Source of the DNA: Paenibacillus allorhizosphaerae | GTDB lineage: Bacteria > Bacillota > Bacilli > Paenibacillales > NBRC-103111 | Assembly (NCBI RefSeq): GCF_910594985.1 | Contig: NZ_CAJVCE010000042.1 | Location: 1 to 37,001, forward strand | Reading direction: 5' to 3' | DNA: 37,001 bases | In this document: positions 1 to 8,284 of the stretch, in pieces | Layout: every line of letters begins with the position of its first letter | Numbering within the stretch: position 1 is the first letter of the stretch | Notes under the pieces: model-generated | The model's database searches: none | What the model saw: the letters and a program-made list of their open reading frames with translations, nothing else | What the model was told of the DNA's origin: nothing | Position numbers and translations under genes: made by a program

Positions 1-184
1 AGACCGGCCTCCACCCCTTGGACAGGTGTAACGAAGGAATGAAAGGGCTTGGACCCGTTGAGACATGGGAGTGAAAACCTCCGAGGGTGACGTGGAGAAT
101 GCGTGCAGTAAATGGAAATATCTGGGGCGAGAACCTCCCCCCTTTATTTACGTACGCATTCATGTTGCCAAAGTCTATAGCGGG
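1..184. other. Unassigned, structured-looking sequence
   Basis: No convincing reading frame is seen. The plus strand is purine-rich and contains short self-complementary pieces with GAAA/GAGA-like loops, for example GGAGTGAAAACCTCC near 68-82 and a GGGG...CCCC pair near 124-141. This style is seen in structured RNAs such as group II intron domains, but I cannot identify intron boundaries, a domain V or a reverse transcriptase, so this is only a suspicion. Confidence 0.2.
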
Positions 185-257
185 TCACTTTCCTGAAATT
201 TCATTCCTCATTACAAGGGGAGAAATCCTGCGAATTAGCGAGCATTCGTGAGAAAAC

Positions 258-407
258 TTAATCGTACCTAGGGAGTTCAATCCCGAGGAACAAATGCCAC
301 GATGCCAGCTTCCCTGCCAATGGCATCTCGCGGACCGAGAGGCGAATGCCCCGAAGCGTGAATACGATGTTATCATAAATCGCTGCTCGGCAGTCTGACT
401 CGCCCAT
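258..407 (-). pseudogene. Possible decayed acyl-carrier protein
   Basis: Just downstream of the HAD phosphatase (7-nt gap) is a 49-codon frame beginning MGESDCRAAIYDNIV. It breaks off where an overlapping frame continues with GLNSLGTIKF, which resembles the (D/N)SL phosphopantetheine-attachment segment of acyl-carrier proteins. FkbH-type HAD proteins are commonly encoded beside a carrier protein, so a frameshifted carrier-protein remnant is plausible. The serine motif is the only support and neither frame is complete. There is no clear ribosome-binding site. It may be noncoding. Confidence 0.25.
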
Positions 408-414
408 CGCATCA

Positions 415-858
415 TCATGTGTTGACGGCGTCCGGATGCCTCCCCCGAGAAAGCGGCCTTAAATTCAGGAAGGTCAGGAAGTCCCGCCGCGGCACTGGCT
501 CGTAAACATTAATGTTCGGTAGGTACGTACTCACTTCATACCGTTCATACGGATTGTCATCGATAAATGCGAGCGAATCAATGCCAATGTTCATCTCCTG
601 AGCGATATTTCGAATGCTGGTTGCTTTGGACCCCCAACCAAATTGCGGATACAGGAAAAAATGATCGATTCCCAACGCAACCAGTTTTTGCAATGCCCGA
701 TCCGGGTCGTTCCGACTGGCAATACTCTGTAGAATACCTCTCTGATCAAGTGTAAGCAACACCTCTTGGACGCCCGGACGCAGCACAACGTGTTCATCTT
801 CAGATAAGGTGCCCTGCCATAACGTATCATCAAGATCCCATATCAAGCATTTAATCAT
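415..858 (-). CDS. HAD-IIIC (FkbH-like) phosphatase
   Basis: A 147-aa HAD-superfamily protein. The N-terminal motif WDLDDTLW (Asp8 nucleophile, Asp10 general acid/base) and the later FIDDNPYERYEV acidic loop at about residues 98-109 are typical of the HAD-IIIC/FkbH family. Members act on phosphorylated glyceryl units or carrier-bound intermediates in natural-product assembly, or as small phosphatases. The start overlaps the stop of the upstream acetyltransferase by 8 nt (ATGATTAA), so translation is probably coupled. The C-terminus ends shortly after the core fold, in the shorter range for the family. The substrate cannot be read from sequence. The operon with bpsA and a GNAT gene suggests a role in a polyamine-linked or specialised metabolite, which is inference. 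Confidence 0.8.
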   Translation of the reverse strand: MIKCLIWDLDDTLWQGTLSEDEHVVLRPGVQEVLLTLDQRGILQSIASRNDPDRALQKLVALGIDHFFLYPQFGWGSKATSIRNIAQEMNIGIDSLAFIDDNPYERYEVSTYLPNINVYEPVPRRDFLTFLNLRPLSRGRHPDAVNT

Positions 859-1320
859 GATTACCCCCTGCGCTGCCGTATCCGCTATATTCCATCGTCA
901 GATGCGTGGAGGTGAAGCCGTATTTTTTATATAAGGCACGCATTGGAATATTATGGACATGGACATGGCCTACGATCCTGCGGGCTTCTTGTTGCTTGGC
1001 GAATAACATTCCCGCCTCGAACAGTGCTTCTACGCCTGCTGTACCGCGAAAGGGTTCATTATGTAGAAACTCCTGAACTGCAAGTAAGCATCCTGCGTAA
1101 CGGAATTTACCCTGAAACTCATCCACATCCATCCTGCTGCGCAGCCGTCTATATCCAATACCATCATCCCGGACCGTTCGCGAATCATGGCCTTCTCCAG
1201 TTTACGCAAGTGAAAAGCCAAGTCCGTAATGGCTTCTTCGCCAAAGGAAATCTTGGAAATCTCCCGTTCCCATTTCGCGATTTCCGCCAAATCATGTGCT
1301 TCAATCTGTCGTATGATCAT
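851..1320 (-). pseudogene. Frameshifted GNAT N-acetyltransferase
   Basis: The two halves of one GNAT protein lie in different frames. The first frame (1320 to about 1060) gives MIIRQIEAHDLAEIAKWERE through NSVTQDAYLQFRSFYI. The second (about 1063 to 851) continues NEPFRGTAGVEALFEAG and HNIPMRALYKKYGF, the latter being the usual GNAT C-terminal substrate/CoA segment. Restoring one base (an A) in the short A/T tract around 1058-1064 gives FYI-N-EPFRG and one continuous protein of about 156 aa. The start lies 20 nt inside the end of bpsA and the stop overlaps the HAD gene start, so it is the middle gene of a tightly packed operon. It is either a real one-base deletion or an assembly error. The acetylated substrate is unknown; a polyamine product of BpsA is an attractive guess. 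Confidence 0.75.
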
Positions 1321-2503
1321 TCTCAGCGCTCCTTTCTTGAGATACCGTTTTTTTGGCTACCATATCAAATGTATCGTGGCCGCAACCCGTACATCCTTGA
1401 TTTTTAAGCTGCTCGATGGTTGGAACCTCTCCTTGTATGCCGACACACACATCTCTTGAGCACTGCTTGCAGCGGTATGTACGGAGTGTTTGTTTCACTT
1501 CGCCTGTGTACAAGGCGTCTGTGAATTTCCCGGGATATTCCGGCTTCGTCTGATCCGTTGTCCGCAGGATGAACATCTGGCTCCGGTTGGCGATTATTTC
1601 TGCACCTTCGTAGGCGTTGAATCGTGGAAAATTAGCGCTGACCGTCAGCCCCATGCGGATAAATTCCCGCTGCATGGCCAGCGTGAACGCCGGCGATTTA
1701 TGGGCAAAGGACAGAAAAATCGGCAGGCCTTTCTCCTGCTTCAATGCCTGAATACCGCGGGATACGAACAGACTCATTCCCTGGAGCGTATAGGGGGGAT
1801 CCGTGAAGAAACAATCATACTGCCGATGCAGGTTCTCAGGCAGCGGTTCTCTTAAATCCAACCGGCGGCATTGAATCGGCAGTCCCCGCTCCTCGGCAAT
1901 TGTCTCAATATACCGCAAGAATCGTTCGTCAATATCCAGTACATCCACACGTGTAGCGGTATGCCCACCGATTGGAAATAAACGCTTCAATAGCAAACCA
2001 ATAGACACACTCACCAGGTCATCATCGCCAACACATAAAATCTTCTTGCCGATCAACCCATGCTGCTTCAAACACAGAATAGCCCGATGCAGACTAGTTT
2101 CCGGCGTACATTTGGATTGATCAACCTGAACATCCACAGACGGTCTCAGCGGAAACAGTTCCTCCAATATGTCCAATACATCCTTGAGCCCCTCGCTCCA
2201 TTTTGTCTCATCAATCAAATCGAGATAAAGCGAACGATTTAGCCCACGGTATCCCCATTTCTGCTCGATCCACGCCGATCCTGCAGACGTGCAGCGGGCG
2301 CCACGCTCCTGCACAAGCGCCCCCGCTTTAATCAATTCCCGTTTGACCGCTGCAGCTACAGGGGTCGGCAGCAACGTTTTGCGTGCCAACTCTTTCGTAG
2401 AAATGCCTGGTTTCAGATAGCACTCAAGGAGCAACTGCTCTATGACCTGTGTTCCTTCTTGTAGCCGAATATGCTGACTGGCTTGTTCAATATACGTTCT
2501 CAC
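1301..2503 (-). CDS. bpsA: Branched-chain polyamine synthase (bis-aminopropyl spermidine synthase family)
   Basis: About 400 aa. An N-terminal winged-helix-like region (ISTKELARKTLLPTPVAAAV) is followed by a Rossmann aminopropyltransferase domain with the GDDDLVS motif and a DPPYT motif, hallmarks of BpsA enzymes. These transfer aminopropyl groups from decarboxylated S-adenosylmethionine to spermidine-type amines to give branched polyamines. Unusually, the C-terminal about 60 residues carry two CxxC pairs (CKQC and CTGC), a probable zinc ribbon. The open frame extends to 2530, but GTG at 2503-2501 has a strong SD (AGGAGG, 2512-2517, 8-nt spacing) while the upstream ATG does not, so I chose GTG. 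First gene of a bpsA-GNAT-HAD operon. Cytoplasmic. Confidence 0.85.
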   Translation of the reverse strand: MRTYIEQASQHIRLQEGTQVIEQLLLECYLKPGISTKELARKTLLPTPVAAAVKRELIKAGALVQERGARCTSAGSAWIEQKWGYRGLNRSLYLDLIDETKWSEGLKDVLDILEELFPLRPSVDVQVDQSKCTPETSLHRAILCLKQHGLIGKKILCVGDDDLVSVSIGLLLKRLFPIGGHTATRVDVLDIDERFLRYIETIAEERGLPIQCRRLDLREPLPENLHRQYDCFFTDPPYTLQGMSLFVSRGIQALKQEKGLPIFLSFAHKSPAFTLAMQREFIRMGLTVSANFPRFNAYEGAEIIANRSQMFILRTTDQTKPEYPGKFTDALYTGEVKQTLRTYRCKQCSRDVCVGIQGEVPTIEQLKNQGCTGCGHDTFDMVAKKTVSQERSAENDHTTD

Positions 2504-2587
2504 CCAATCCCTCCTAAAATGTTCATCCATTTGTCCTTCTTTTGAATCATCCGTTTCGACATGTCATCACTCCTGTAATGAAGATAG

Positions 2588-2628
2588 AAAAAGGGCAGGA
2601 ATGAACATACGTCATCCCTGCCCTTTTT
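2588..2628. terminator. Bidirectional rho-independent terminator
   Basis: A 12-bp stem, AAAAAGGGCAGG paired with CCTGCCCTTTTT around an 17-nt loop, lies just upstream of bpsA. U-runs appear on either strand. It insulates bpsA from the mobile sequences to its right. Confidence 0.75.
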
Positions 2629-2731
2629 CGAAACCGCCTAAATAAACACCGCAAAAAAAATCCGCGCTGAACACAGCACGGATGTGTGGTGAATGATAAT
2701 AGGCAGCCCTAAGGCTGTGATTATATCCGCT

Positions 2732-2849
2732 GTTCTTAACTAATTCCGAAACCTTCAAATGCCCACAATAAAACAAACCCTGCTTATTTCAGCAATGGGT
2801 CCTTAGGACAGTTGAAGACCTCAAGTATGGAATTTGATTAGTTAAGAAC
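2732..2849. repeat. 118-bp element with 13-bp terminal inverted repeats
   Basis: GTTCTTAACTAAT at 2732-2744 is perfectly inverted as ATTAGTTAAGAAC at 2837-2849. A second shorter complementary pair (CTTCAA / TTGAAG) is nested inside. There is no coding potential. The size and the IR ends suggest a MITE-like element or IS fragment, next to an IS3 transposase remnant. No clear target-site duplication is visible. Confidence 0.45.
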
Positions 2850-2949
2850 TACCGCCGACATCAAAATCTCCCCTTAGTAAAAGTTGCCTTTATATTACTA
2901 CACGCGAATTCTATAGTCAAATCGGTCAGCGTATCGGCATGACGATACG

Positions 2950-3107
2950 ATTTTCAGTCTTACAGCGAAGCCTACGAAGCAGTCACCGAATTCATTCGAT
3001 TCTATAACGAGCGGCGAATCCATTCAAGTATTCGGGATATGTCACCAAACCAATTCTACGAGCAGAACCGGATTAAACCGATCCCAATTAAAGAAGTACG
3101 TGTATAA
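2950..3107 (+). pseudogene. IS3-family transposase (OrfB) C-terminal remnant
   Basis: About 52 codons in one plus frame read SYSEAYEAVTEFIRFYNERR, then IHSSIRDMSPNQFYEQ, ending at TAA 3105-3107. The pattern FIxFYNxxRIHSSIxxMSPxxF is the C-terminal end of the IS3/IS150-group integrase core. The rest of the transposase, including the DDE residues, is missing upstream, so this is a scar of a deleted insertion sequence. Confidence 0.8.
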
Positions 3108-3122
3108 CTTGAAAAACTAAGC

Positions 3123-3683
3123 CTAGATGAGTAAGAGTGAGCTTGTGTCCAAACTCAGGGGGTTAATCCGCTCCATTTTTTTAATGCTCCAGATATATCT
3201 AAACTGAATTAGTTCTTTACCTCTGTTTATTAGCCTCTCTGCTCCATCACGAACAAAGCCTTGCCTTTCATAAAAACGGATGGCATTTAGGTTTTCCCTT
3301 AACACCCAGACTACTACTTTTGTGCATCCAATGGCTTTTAGTTTTTCAATACCCCATTTTAGGAGCATCTCTCCAAGACCAATGCCTCTATGCTTTTTAA
3401 GCAGATAAATTGCAGCTATTTCTCCGCTGTGGCTTTGTAAATCATCGTCACTACAGGATTTTAACACCATGCAACCTACAGTTTTTTTATCAATAACCGC
3501 AATAGCTACACGCTCTTCCCCTTGTGTAAGAGCTCTATAAAAATATTCCTCCCTAACTTTGGGGGTAACTTGATTAAGGTACTCATCCGGGATTATTCCT
3601 TGATAAGCATTGCGGTAAGCCTCAGAGTGGACAAAACCTAACTCCTGAATATCATCCAGTTGAGCCCAACGTATTTCAATCAT
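3123..3683 (-). CDS. GNAT family N-acetyltransferase
   Basis: 186 aa. The GNAT fold is evident: N-terminal MIEIRWAQLDDIQELGFVHS, acetyl-CoA-binding motif A near residues 90-110 (AIYLLKKHRGIGLGEMLLKW, i.e. R/Q-x-x-G-x-G/L) and motif B NAIRFYERQGF. Start ATG 3683 has an SD (AAGGAG, 7-nt spacing). It is monocistronic, between an IS remnant and a recombinase gene. It transfers an acetyl group from acetyl-CoA to an amine, but the substrate cannot be inferred. It is full length and seems intact. Confidence 0.85.
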   Translation of the reverse strand: MIEIRWAQLDDIQELGFVHSEAYRNAYQGIIPDEYLNQVTPKVREEYFYRALTQGEERVAIAVIDKKTVGCMVLKSCSDDDLQSHSGEIAAIYLLKKHRGIGLGEMLLKWGIEKLKAIGCTKVVVWVLRENLNAIRFYERQGFVRDGAERLINRGKELIQFRYIWSIKKMERINPLSLDTSSLLLI

Positions 3684-3803
3684 AAAACTTCTCCTTGGAC
3701 CAGATATTTAATAGTTAATTTCGCCAAGATTTCTCAATTTCCCTTCAACTATCCTGCCCTTTAGTTGAACGGTGGCTTCAATAAGACACACGCCGCTACG
3801 AAC

Positions 3804-4646
3804 CTAAAAGTAACGACGGTAGAGTTCTCGCCGGCGTTCCCCGCGCAGTTGGGCGTAAATCAGAGTGGTTGATGCTTTTTCATGCCCCAACATGCCTTGA
3901 ATAAAATCTAATGGTGCTCCGTTATCTAGGAGCTGGCACGCGTAGGTATGACGAAAGCGATGAGGATATACATTTGCTTTGAGCTCTCCACGATCAGCAA
4001 GCCGTTTTAATGCCCACCTGATCGTCGGAATAGCCATCCTTCTTGTTGGATTTGTATCGGTTACAAATAGGGCCTTGCAGGAGTCCTCGCGGCTCGCGAG
4101 ATACTTCTTCAACCAAACTTTACACTCGGTTGTAAAGTAAACTTCTCTTTGTTTTGATCCCTTGCCATTTACAATTGCGGAGCAGTTCTCCCAATTCAGG
4201 TCTTCGATGTTTAACTTCTCCACCTCTCCAACCCGGCAGCCGGTACTGTAGAGAAACTCTAGAAGAGCCCTCTCTCTCAGAGACTGACAAGAGATTTTCA
4301 AGTGAATGACATCCTCCTCGATCAAAAACTTAGGAATACGCTTTTCCATTTTGGGTTCACGTAACATCAAGGAAGGATTTGATGTTAAGTATGTTTCTTC
4401 ATAAGCAAAGCGGAATAGGGAACGAACAAAACGTATGCGATGTCCCAAGCTGCTGGGTTTCAACCGATCGGACTGCTTTGCCAAGCATTCCTTCAACAAG
4501 TTCAAAGTAATCTCGGAAATATCCAGGTCTCCAAGTTCTCTTACCAGCATCTTGAGCTGTAGGGCGTATGCTTTCAATGTATTCGGACTGAACCCCTGGA
4601 TACGTTTATCAGCTTCATACAGTCGCCATAACTCACTTAAAATCAT
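3804..4646 (-). CDS. Tyrosine recombinase/integrase (XerC/D-like)
   Basis: 280 aa with an N-terminal SAM-like core-binding domain (residues 1-85) and a C-terminal catalytic domain. The catalytic set is visible: Arg in STGCRVGEVE, Lys in GKGSKQRE, His-x-x-Arg in HRFRHTYA, His in LGHEKAS and the nucleophile Tyr in TTLIYAQL. It is the length of XerC/D-type or small mobile-element recombinases. Start ATG 4646 has SD GGGAGG (8-nt spacing), which lies inside a hairpin (see 4655-4698), so translation may be controlled. It is likely a mobile-element recombinase rather than the housekeeping Xer, given its setting among scars. Confidence 0.88.
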   Translation of the reverse strand: MILSELWRLYEADKRIQGFSPNTLKAYALQLKMLVRELGDLDISEITLNLLKECLAKQSDRLKPSSLGHRIRFVRSLFRFAYEETYLTSNPSLMLREPKMEKRIPKFLIEEDVIHLKISCQSLRERALLEFLYSTGCRVGEVEKLNIEDLNWENCSAIVNGKGSKQREVYFTTECKVWLKKYLASREDSCKALFVTDTNPTRRMAIPTIRWALKRLADRGELKANVYPHRFRHTYACQLLDNGAPLDFIQGMLGHEKASTTLIYAQLRGERRRELYRRYF

Positions 4647-4654
4647 AAATAAAA

Positions 4655-4698
4655 CCTCCCATAAGAGCTATTAAATCTAGTTTGCTTCTTATGGCAGG
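4655..4698 (-). promoter_or_regulatory. Hairpin sequestering the recombinase SD
   Basis: On the minus-strand transcript CCTGCCATAAGAAGC (4698-4684) can pair with GCTCTTATGGGAGG (4668-4655). The 3' arm contains the GGGAGG Shine-Dalgarno of the recombinase and is followed by a U-rich TTTTATTT before the ATG. The structure could therefore hide the SD, or act as a weak attenuator. Stem mismatches are few (about two). Confidence 0.5.
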
Positions 4699-4773
4699 TT
4701 TTAGACTGTTCTTATTAGTCTAGCGTTTCCGTTAGCTTAACCCAATCATCTTCTTTGGCACATATAAAATAGT

Positions 4774-5388
4774 TCAAAGAATAAGTTTACTTTCTGTTCC
4801 TGAAAGCAGTCTTTTTATATTTCCCGTATGCCTAAAAATAACCGTAAACGCCATTAGGCACGCAAATATATAAAAATATAAGGTATGCCCAAAAACAGGA
4901 ATAAATGAAATAGCCGCAAAAAGCATTGTAGCACTTATTGTGCCTAAAGAAACATAACGGGTCGAAGCTACTATTATCACAAAAAAGCCAAGGCATAAAA
5001 GGGCCATACCCCAGTCAACCATAAACAGCACAGCCACTGCTGTAAGTGCTCCCTTGCCCCCTTTAAACCCAAAATATACCGGCCAGTTATGCCCTATAAC
5101 CGCTCCTGCGCCTGCCGCTAAAAGGCTTACGCAATCTCCCGAATAAAAGTAAACGCCAAGGAACAAACCTATAAAACAGGCAATTATCCCTTTTAATATA
5201 TCTCCCGCAAGAACAAACACCGCGGCAGATTTCCCAAGTACCCTAAGAGTATTGGTAAGCCCGGCGCTTTTGCTCCCATGGCTTCTTATGTCCTTGCCGT
5301 ATATTTTCCCTACAATCACCGCTGTATTAAGGCTACCTAATAGGTAGCCCAAAGCTAAGGCCACAAAAAGCTTTAAGATATCAATCAT
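4774..5388 (-). CDS. plsY: Acyl-phosphate:glycerol-3-phosphate acyltransferase PlsY
   Basis: 204 aa, integral membrane. At least five hydrophobic segments are interleaved with the three PlsY motifs: GSKSAGLTNTLRVLG (motif 1, about residues 38-52), GHNWPVYFGFKGGKG (motif 2, about 98-112) and HTGNIKRLLSGTE (motif 3, near 187-199). It transfers the acyl group of acyl-phosphate to glycerol-3-phosphate, the first step of phospholipid synthesis. Motif 1 departs from the usual GSGNxGATN form (GSKSAGLTN here), suggesting a divergent paralogue. Start ATG 5388 follows AGGGTGA. It stands alone among mobile-element debris, so it is probably an extra acquired copy. Confidence 0.88.
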   Translation of the reverse strand: MIDILKLFVALALGYLLGSLNTAVIVGKIYGKDIRSHGSKSAGLTNTLRVLGKSAAVFVLAGDILKGIIACFIGLFLGVYFYSGDCVSLLAAGAGAVIGHNWPVYFGFKGGKGALTAVAVLFMVDWGMALLCLGFFVIIVASTRYVSLGTISATMLFAAISFIPVFGHTLYFYIFACLMAFTVIFRHTGNIKRLLSGTESKLIL

Positions 5389-5465
5389 GACTCTTCACCC
5401 TTGCAATTATTTATTACGATTTATCTTCTTCACCGACACCACGCTATCCTGCCCATTAGCGCAAC

Positions 5466-5502
5466 GCGGCTGCCGATCCACACCGGCAGCCGCATTTTTC
5501 TT
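5466..5502 (+). terminator. Rho-independent terminator-like hairpin without an upstream gene
   Basis: A perfect 10-bp GC-rich stem, GCGGCTGCCG / CGGCAGCCGC, is followed by ATTTTTCTT on the plus strand. No plus-strand gene ends here, so it is probably left over from a deleted gene or an insertion element. The rest of 5389-5668 shows nothing else I can interpret. Confidence 0.6.
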
Positions 5503-5668
5503 ATTGAGATATCGTATCCGTTAGTTGAGCGGCCAAACTCTTCGTCGTATCCCGCCACCCTTATATTACCGTTGAATACCAGGCAAAATAGACCCGATTT
5601 TTCACTACAACTTTAACGTGCGTGCAGATAGTCCGTTTGCGACCTGCGGCTGGCCTTGCCGCGTAACT

Positions 5669-8140
5669 CTACCCTTCCAGCGCACAGACAATAATTTGCT
5701 CACGTATCATCCCTCGGCCTCTATTCCATGCTTCCAGACGAAGTTCCGGCTCGCACTCCCTCTCGAGTGTTTCCATCGTTCGATCGTATATGTCCCGGTA
5801 ACGAGGATGTATGGGGATGCCGAGCTTTTCTCGCATACTCTCAGACGCACCTAGAAGAACGGCTGCCTTAGTCCACTCCCCCTTAAAGCACAGCGAGCTG
5901 GCGAGACCCTCCAAACCACGTGCGAGGAACCATTCGCCTTGATAACGCTGGAAGGCAGCGATACTCCTTCTAAACAGCTCTACCGCGCTATCGACCTCTC
6001 GCATGTGCAACGCCATGTAACCCAAAGTTCGAAGTGGTACCGACAGTTCCCAATAATCCTTCACCTTCTCGAACAGGACCGCGCTCTCCGATAAGACTCG
6101 CTCCGCTTGCTCGAAGTCCCCGCACACATAGTGCAGATTCCCCAGAGCGCTTAGAGCGGAAGCCAATTGCCACTGATCGCATTGATCACGGACCAGTTGC
6201 ACGCCCGTTGTCGCATACCCTTCAGCCTCGCTTAGCTCTCCGTGATGAAGAGCGATCTGGGCCAGCAGCCGCAGATTGGACGCCAACAGAATGGCGTCTC
6301 CCAGTTCCTTAGCCCCTTCCATGCTCATTCGCGCATAACTTCGCGCCTGTATCGAATCTCCGAGAACCCACAGCAAGACACCGAGTCCGTGCGATAGTTT
6401 GGCATAATCCGGATGGGCCGCATGGTCTTCACACGACTGGATCACCTGCCGGAGACGGGCGATCCCCTCATGAAGCACCCCAGAGTGAAGCCAATAATAG
6501 TACATGTCGGAAGCGATAGACAAGGCGATAGGTTTTGCTTCAACCCGGGAACAGCTCCAATCTAGGGCGGCGATGATGTCGGAGTACCCTTGGCGTATGA
6601 CTGATAACGCATCTTCCCGGTCGACACTTCGGAATCGCGCCCCCGCCTGTTTCGTTAATCCCCGGTAATACGCCGCATGATAATATCGAATAGAAGTATT
6701 CCCGACCTTGTTGCCATCCTTCAACCAAGCCCCCGCCGCGAATTGTCTGATCGACTCATGCAAAAACAATCTGCGTTTGCCCCCTTGGCGCGTAGTATCA
6801 GCCGTTGCGATTAAAGATTTATTAACAAGACTTGCTACCAGATCAAGCGCTTCCTCCCGGCAAATTCTTGGCTCCGCTCCCCCGGTAGCGGCTTTCTCCA
6901 CGCAGTTGCCGCAGATCGCCTCCACGGCCTCCAGATCGAAGTAGCCGGAGAATACGCTCAGTTGCTGTAGCATCGACCGCTCCTTCTCCGAAAGCAGTTC
7001 ATAGCTCCAAGCCACGGTAGCGTAGAGCGACTGATGGCGGATGGCCCCCTTCCTCTTGCCAGAAGAGAGCAGCACGAGCATGTCGGACAACCGCTCCTCG
7101 ATTTCCCGCAGGCTCAAGAAATTGATACGCGAAGCGGCAAGCTCGAGCGACAACGGAATTCCTTGCAGACGCTCGCAAATCCTTACAAGATACGAGATAT
7201 CGTCCTGACTGACCGTGAAACGAGTGTCGGCCATCCTCGCCCGCTCTACGAACAATTGTACGGCCTCGAACGACATGACCGACTCCAGTGCCATCGATGC
7301 CGCGGTATCTTCAGAGTCGGGGTAAGCAAGCGGCGGTACGCTCCATGCCCTCTCCTCCATCAGGCCGAGAGGCTCTCGGCTTGTCGCCAGCACGGTTATA
7401 GAAGAGGACGCCGACAGAAGCAGTTCGGCGAGCTCGGCACTCGCTTCCAACAAATGCTCGCAATTGTCGAGCACGAAGAGCATTTGCTTATCTCTTAGAT
7501 TGTCGCTAATCACATCCACTAGTGTATATCCCTGTCGTTCCCTTGCTCCCAATAGAGAAGCCAATACCCGGATCGGCCCCATCTCATCCGATTCCTGTAC
7601 CGTGGCCAGCTCGACGAGCCAGACCCCGTCAGAATAGCCCGACAGCAGCTCGGTAGCTATTTGACAGGCCAGACGTGTTTTCCCACACCCTCCAGGTCCC
7701 ACCAGCGTAACTAACGGTGCGTTCGCAAGGACTTCTGAAATTCCCTTGATTTCTTGACGGCGGCCTATGAGTACGAATGACCGAGCCTGGATATTGGTAG
7801 GCATTCTTCTTGTCGCCCGCTCCTGTTGTCTTGCTGGGATATCCGGAAGAGGCTCGTACCGGGATGACCCTGCTGCAGCAAGAACACCATCAAACCACTT
7901 CTCGTCAAAGACCGGATATAGGCGAGCGTGTCCTGATCGCTGATCGTGAAAATAACCGACCGTCTCCCATAGCTTCTTCGCCTCTTCCTTCTCCAATCCC
8001 GCCAACCAGATCTCCTCGTCTAGCAGCACCTGGATAAGCTTTTGTAAATTATGCGCGCTAGGCAGCCGCTCCCCGATCTCCCACTGCTGGATTGTTCTCG
8101 TATCTACACCGATGCTTCTCGCCAGATCGCTTTGTCTCAA
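5669..8140 (-). CDS. HTH-STAND ATPase-TPR transcriptional regulator (5' truncated)
   Basis: 823 aa as read from TTG 8140. Order of parts: Cro/C1-type HTH (QSDLARSIGVDTRTIQQWE), STAND/NB-ARC ATPase beginning near residue 120 with Walker A GPGGCGKTRLA, a Walker B-like LFVLDNCEHLL and the TSREPLG sensor motif, then an all-helical TPR array over the last 330 residues. This is the AfsR/MalT-like class of ligand-gated regulators, here with an N-terminal HTH and no C-terminal LuxR domain. HTH-like sequence (IRRLRQRLR...KLRQ) continues in frame upstream of 8140 to about 8188 but has no start codon or SD, so the 5' end seems to have been lost where the integrase block begins. GC content (about 55%) is clearly higher than the next block. 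Confidence 0.8.
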   Translation of the reverse strand: MRQSDLARSIGVDTRTIQQWEIGERLPSAHNLQKLIQVLLDEEIWLAGLEKEEAKKLWETVGYFHDQRSGHARLYPVFDEKWFDGVLAAAGSSRYEPLPDIPARQQERATRRMPTNIQARSFVLIGRRQEIKGISEVLANAPLVTLVGPGGCGKTRLACQIATELLSGYSDGVWLVELATVQESDEMGPIRVLASLLGARERQGYTLVDVISDNLRDKQMLFVLDNCEHLLEASAELAELLLSASSSITVLATSREPLGLMEERAWSVPPLAYPDSEDTAASMALESVMSFEAVQLFVERARMADTRFTVSQDDISYLVRICERLQGIPLSLELAASRINFLSLREIEERLSDMLVLLSSGKRKGAIRHQSLYATVAWSYELLSEKERSMLQQLSVFSGYFDLEAVEAICGNCVEKAATGGAEPRICREEALDLVASLVNKSLIATADTTRQGGKRRLFLHESIRQFAAGAWLKDGNKVGNTSIRYYHAAYYRGLTKQAGARFRSVDREDALSVIRQGYSDIIAALDWSCSRVEAKPIALSIASDMYYYWLHSGVLHEGIARLRQVIQSCEDHAAHPDYAKLSHGLGVLLWVLGDSIQARSYARMSMEGAKELGDAILLASNLRLLAQIALHHGELSEAEGYATTGVQLVRDQCDQWQLASALSALGNLHYVCGDFEQAERVLSESAVLFEKVKDYWELSVPLRTLGYMALHMREVDSAVELFRRSIAAFQRYQGEWFLARGLEGLASSLCFKGEWTKAAVLLGASESMREKLGIPIHPRYRDIYDRTMETLERECEPELRLEAWNRGRGMIREQIIVCALEG

Positions 8141-8284
8141 CTTTGGCTTGCCGTTCGCCCTGAGACGCTGCCTCAGGCGACGAATCTTTATTTTGCCGAA
8201 AAGATTCTTGACTTTTCAGGTATTTTTCCCCCTGTGAGTGACGATCATGATATTAGAAAGATCACTCGTGAGAAGGTGGAAGAA

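Noticed and set aside
1..184. Group II intron fragment
   Set aside because: Purine-rich, hairpin-forming sequence is suggestive, but no intron end, domain V or reverse transcriptase is visible in the window.
185..418. 77-aa minus-strand frame after the HAD gene
   Set aside because: Low-quality composition and no SD. Only its GLNSLGTIKF segment looks meaningful, which I attribute to a frameshifted carrier-protein remnant.
943..1407. 154-aa plus-strand frame opposite the GNAT gene
   Set aside because: Antisense to a recognisable protein family with no motif of its own and no ribosome-binding site.
8051..8284. N-terminal 78 codons of the recombinase 1 frame
   Set aside because: 8051-8190 is exactly antisense to the HTH-coding part of the STAND regulator and has no SD. 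The frame is open by chance across the junction.
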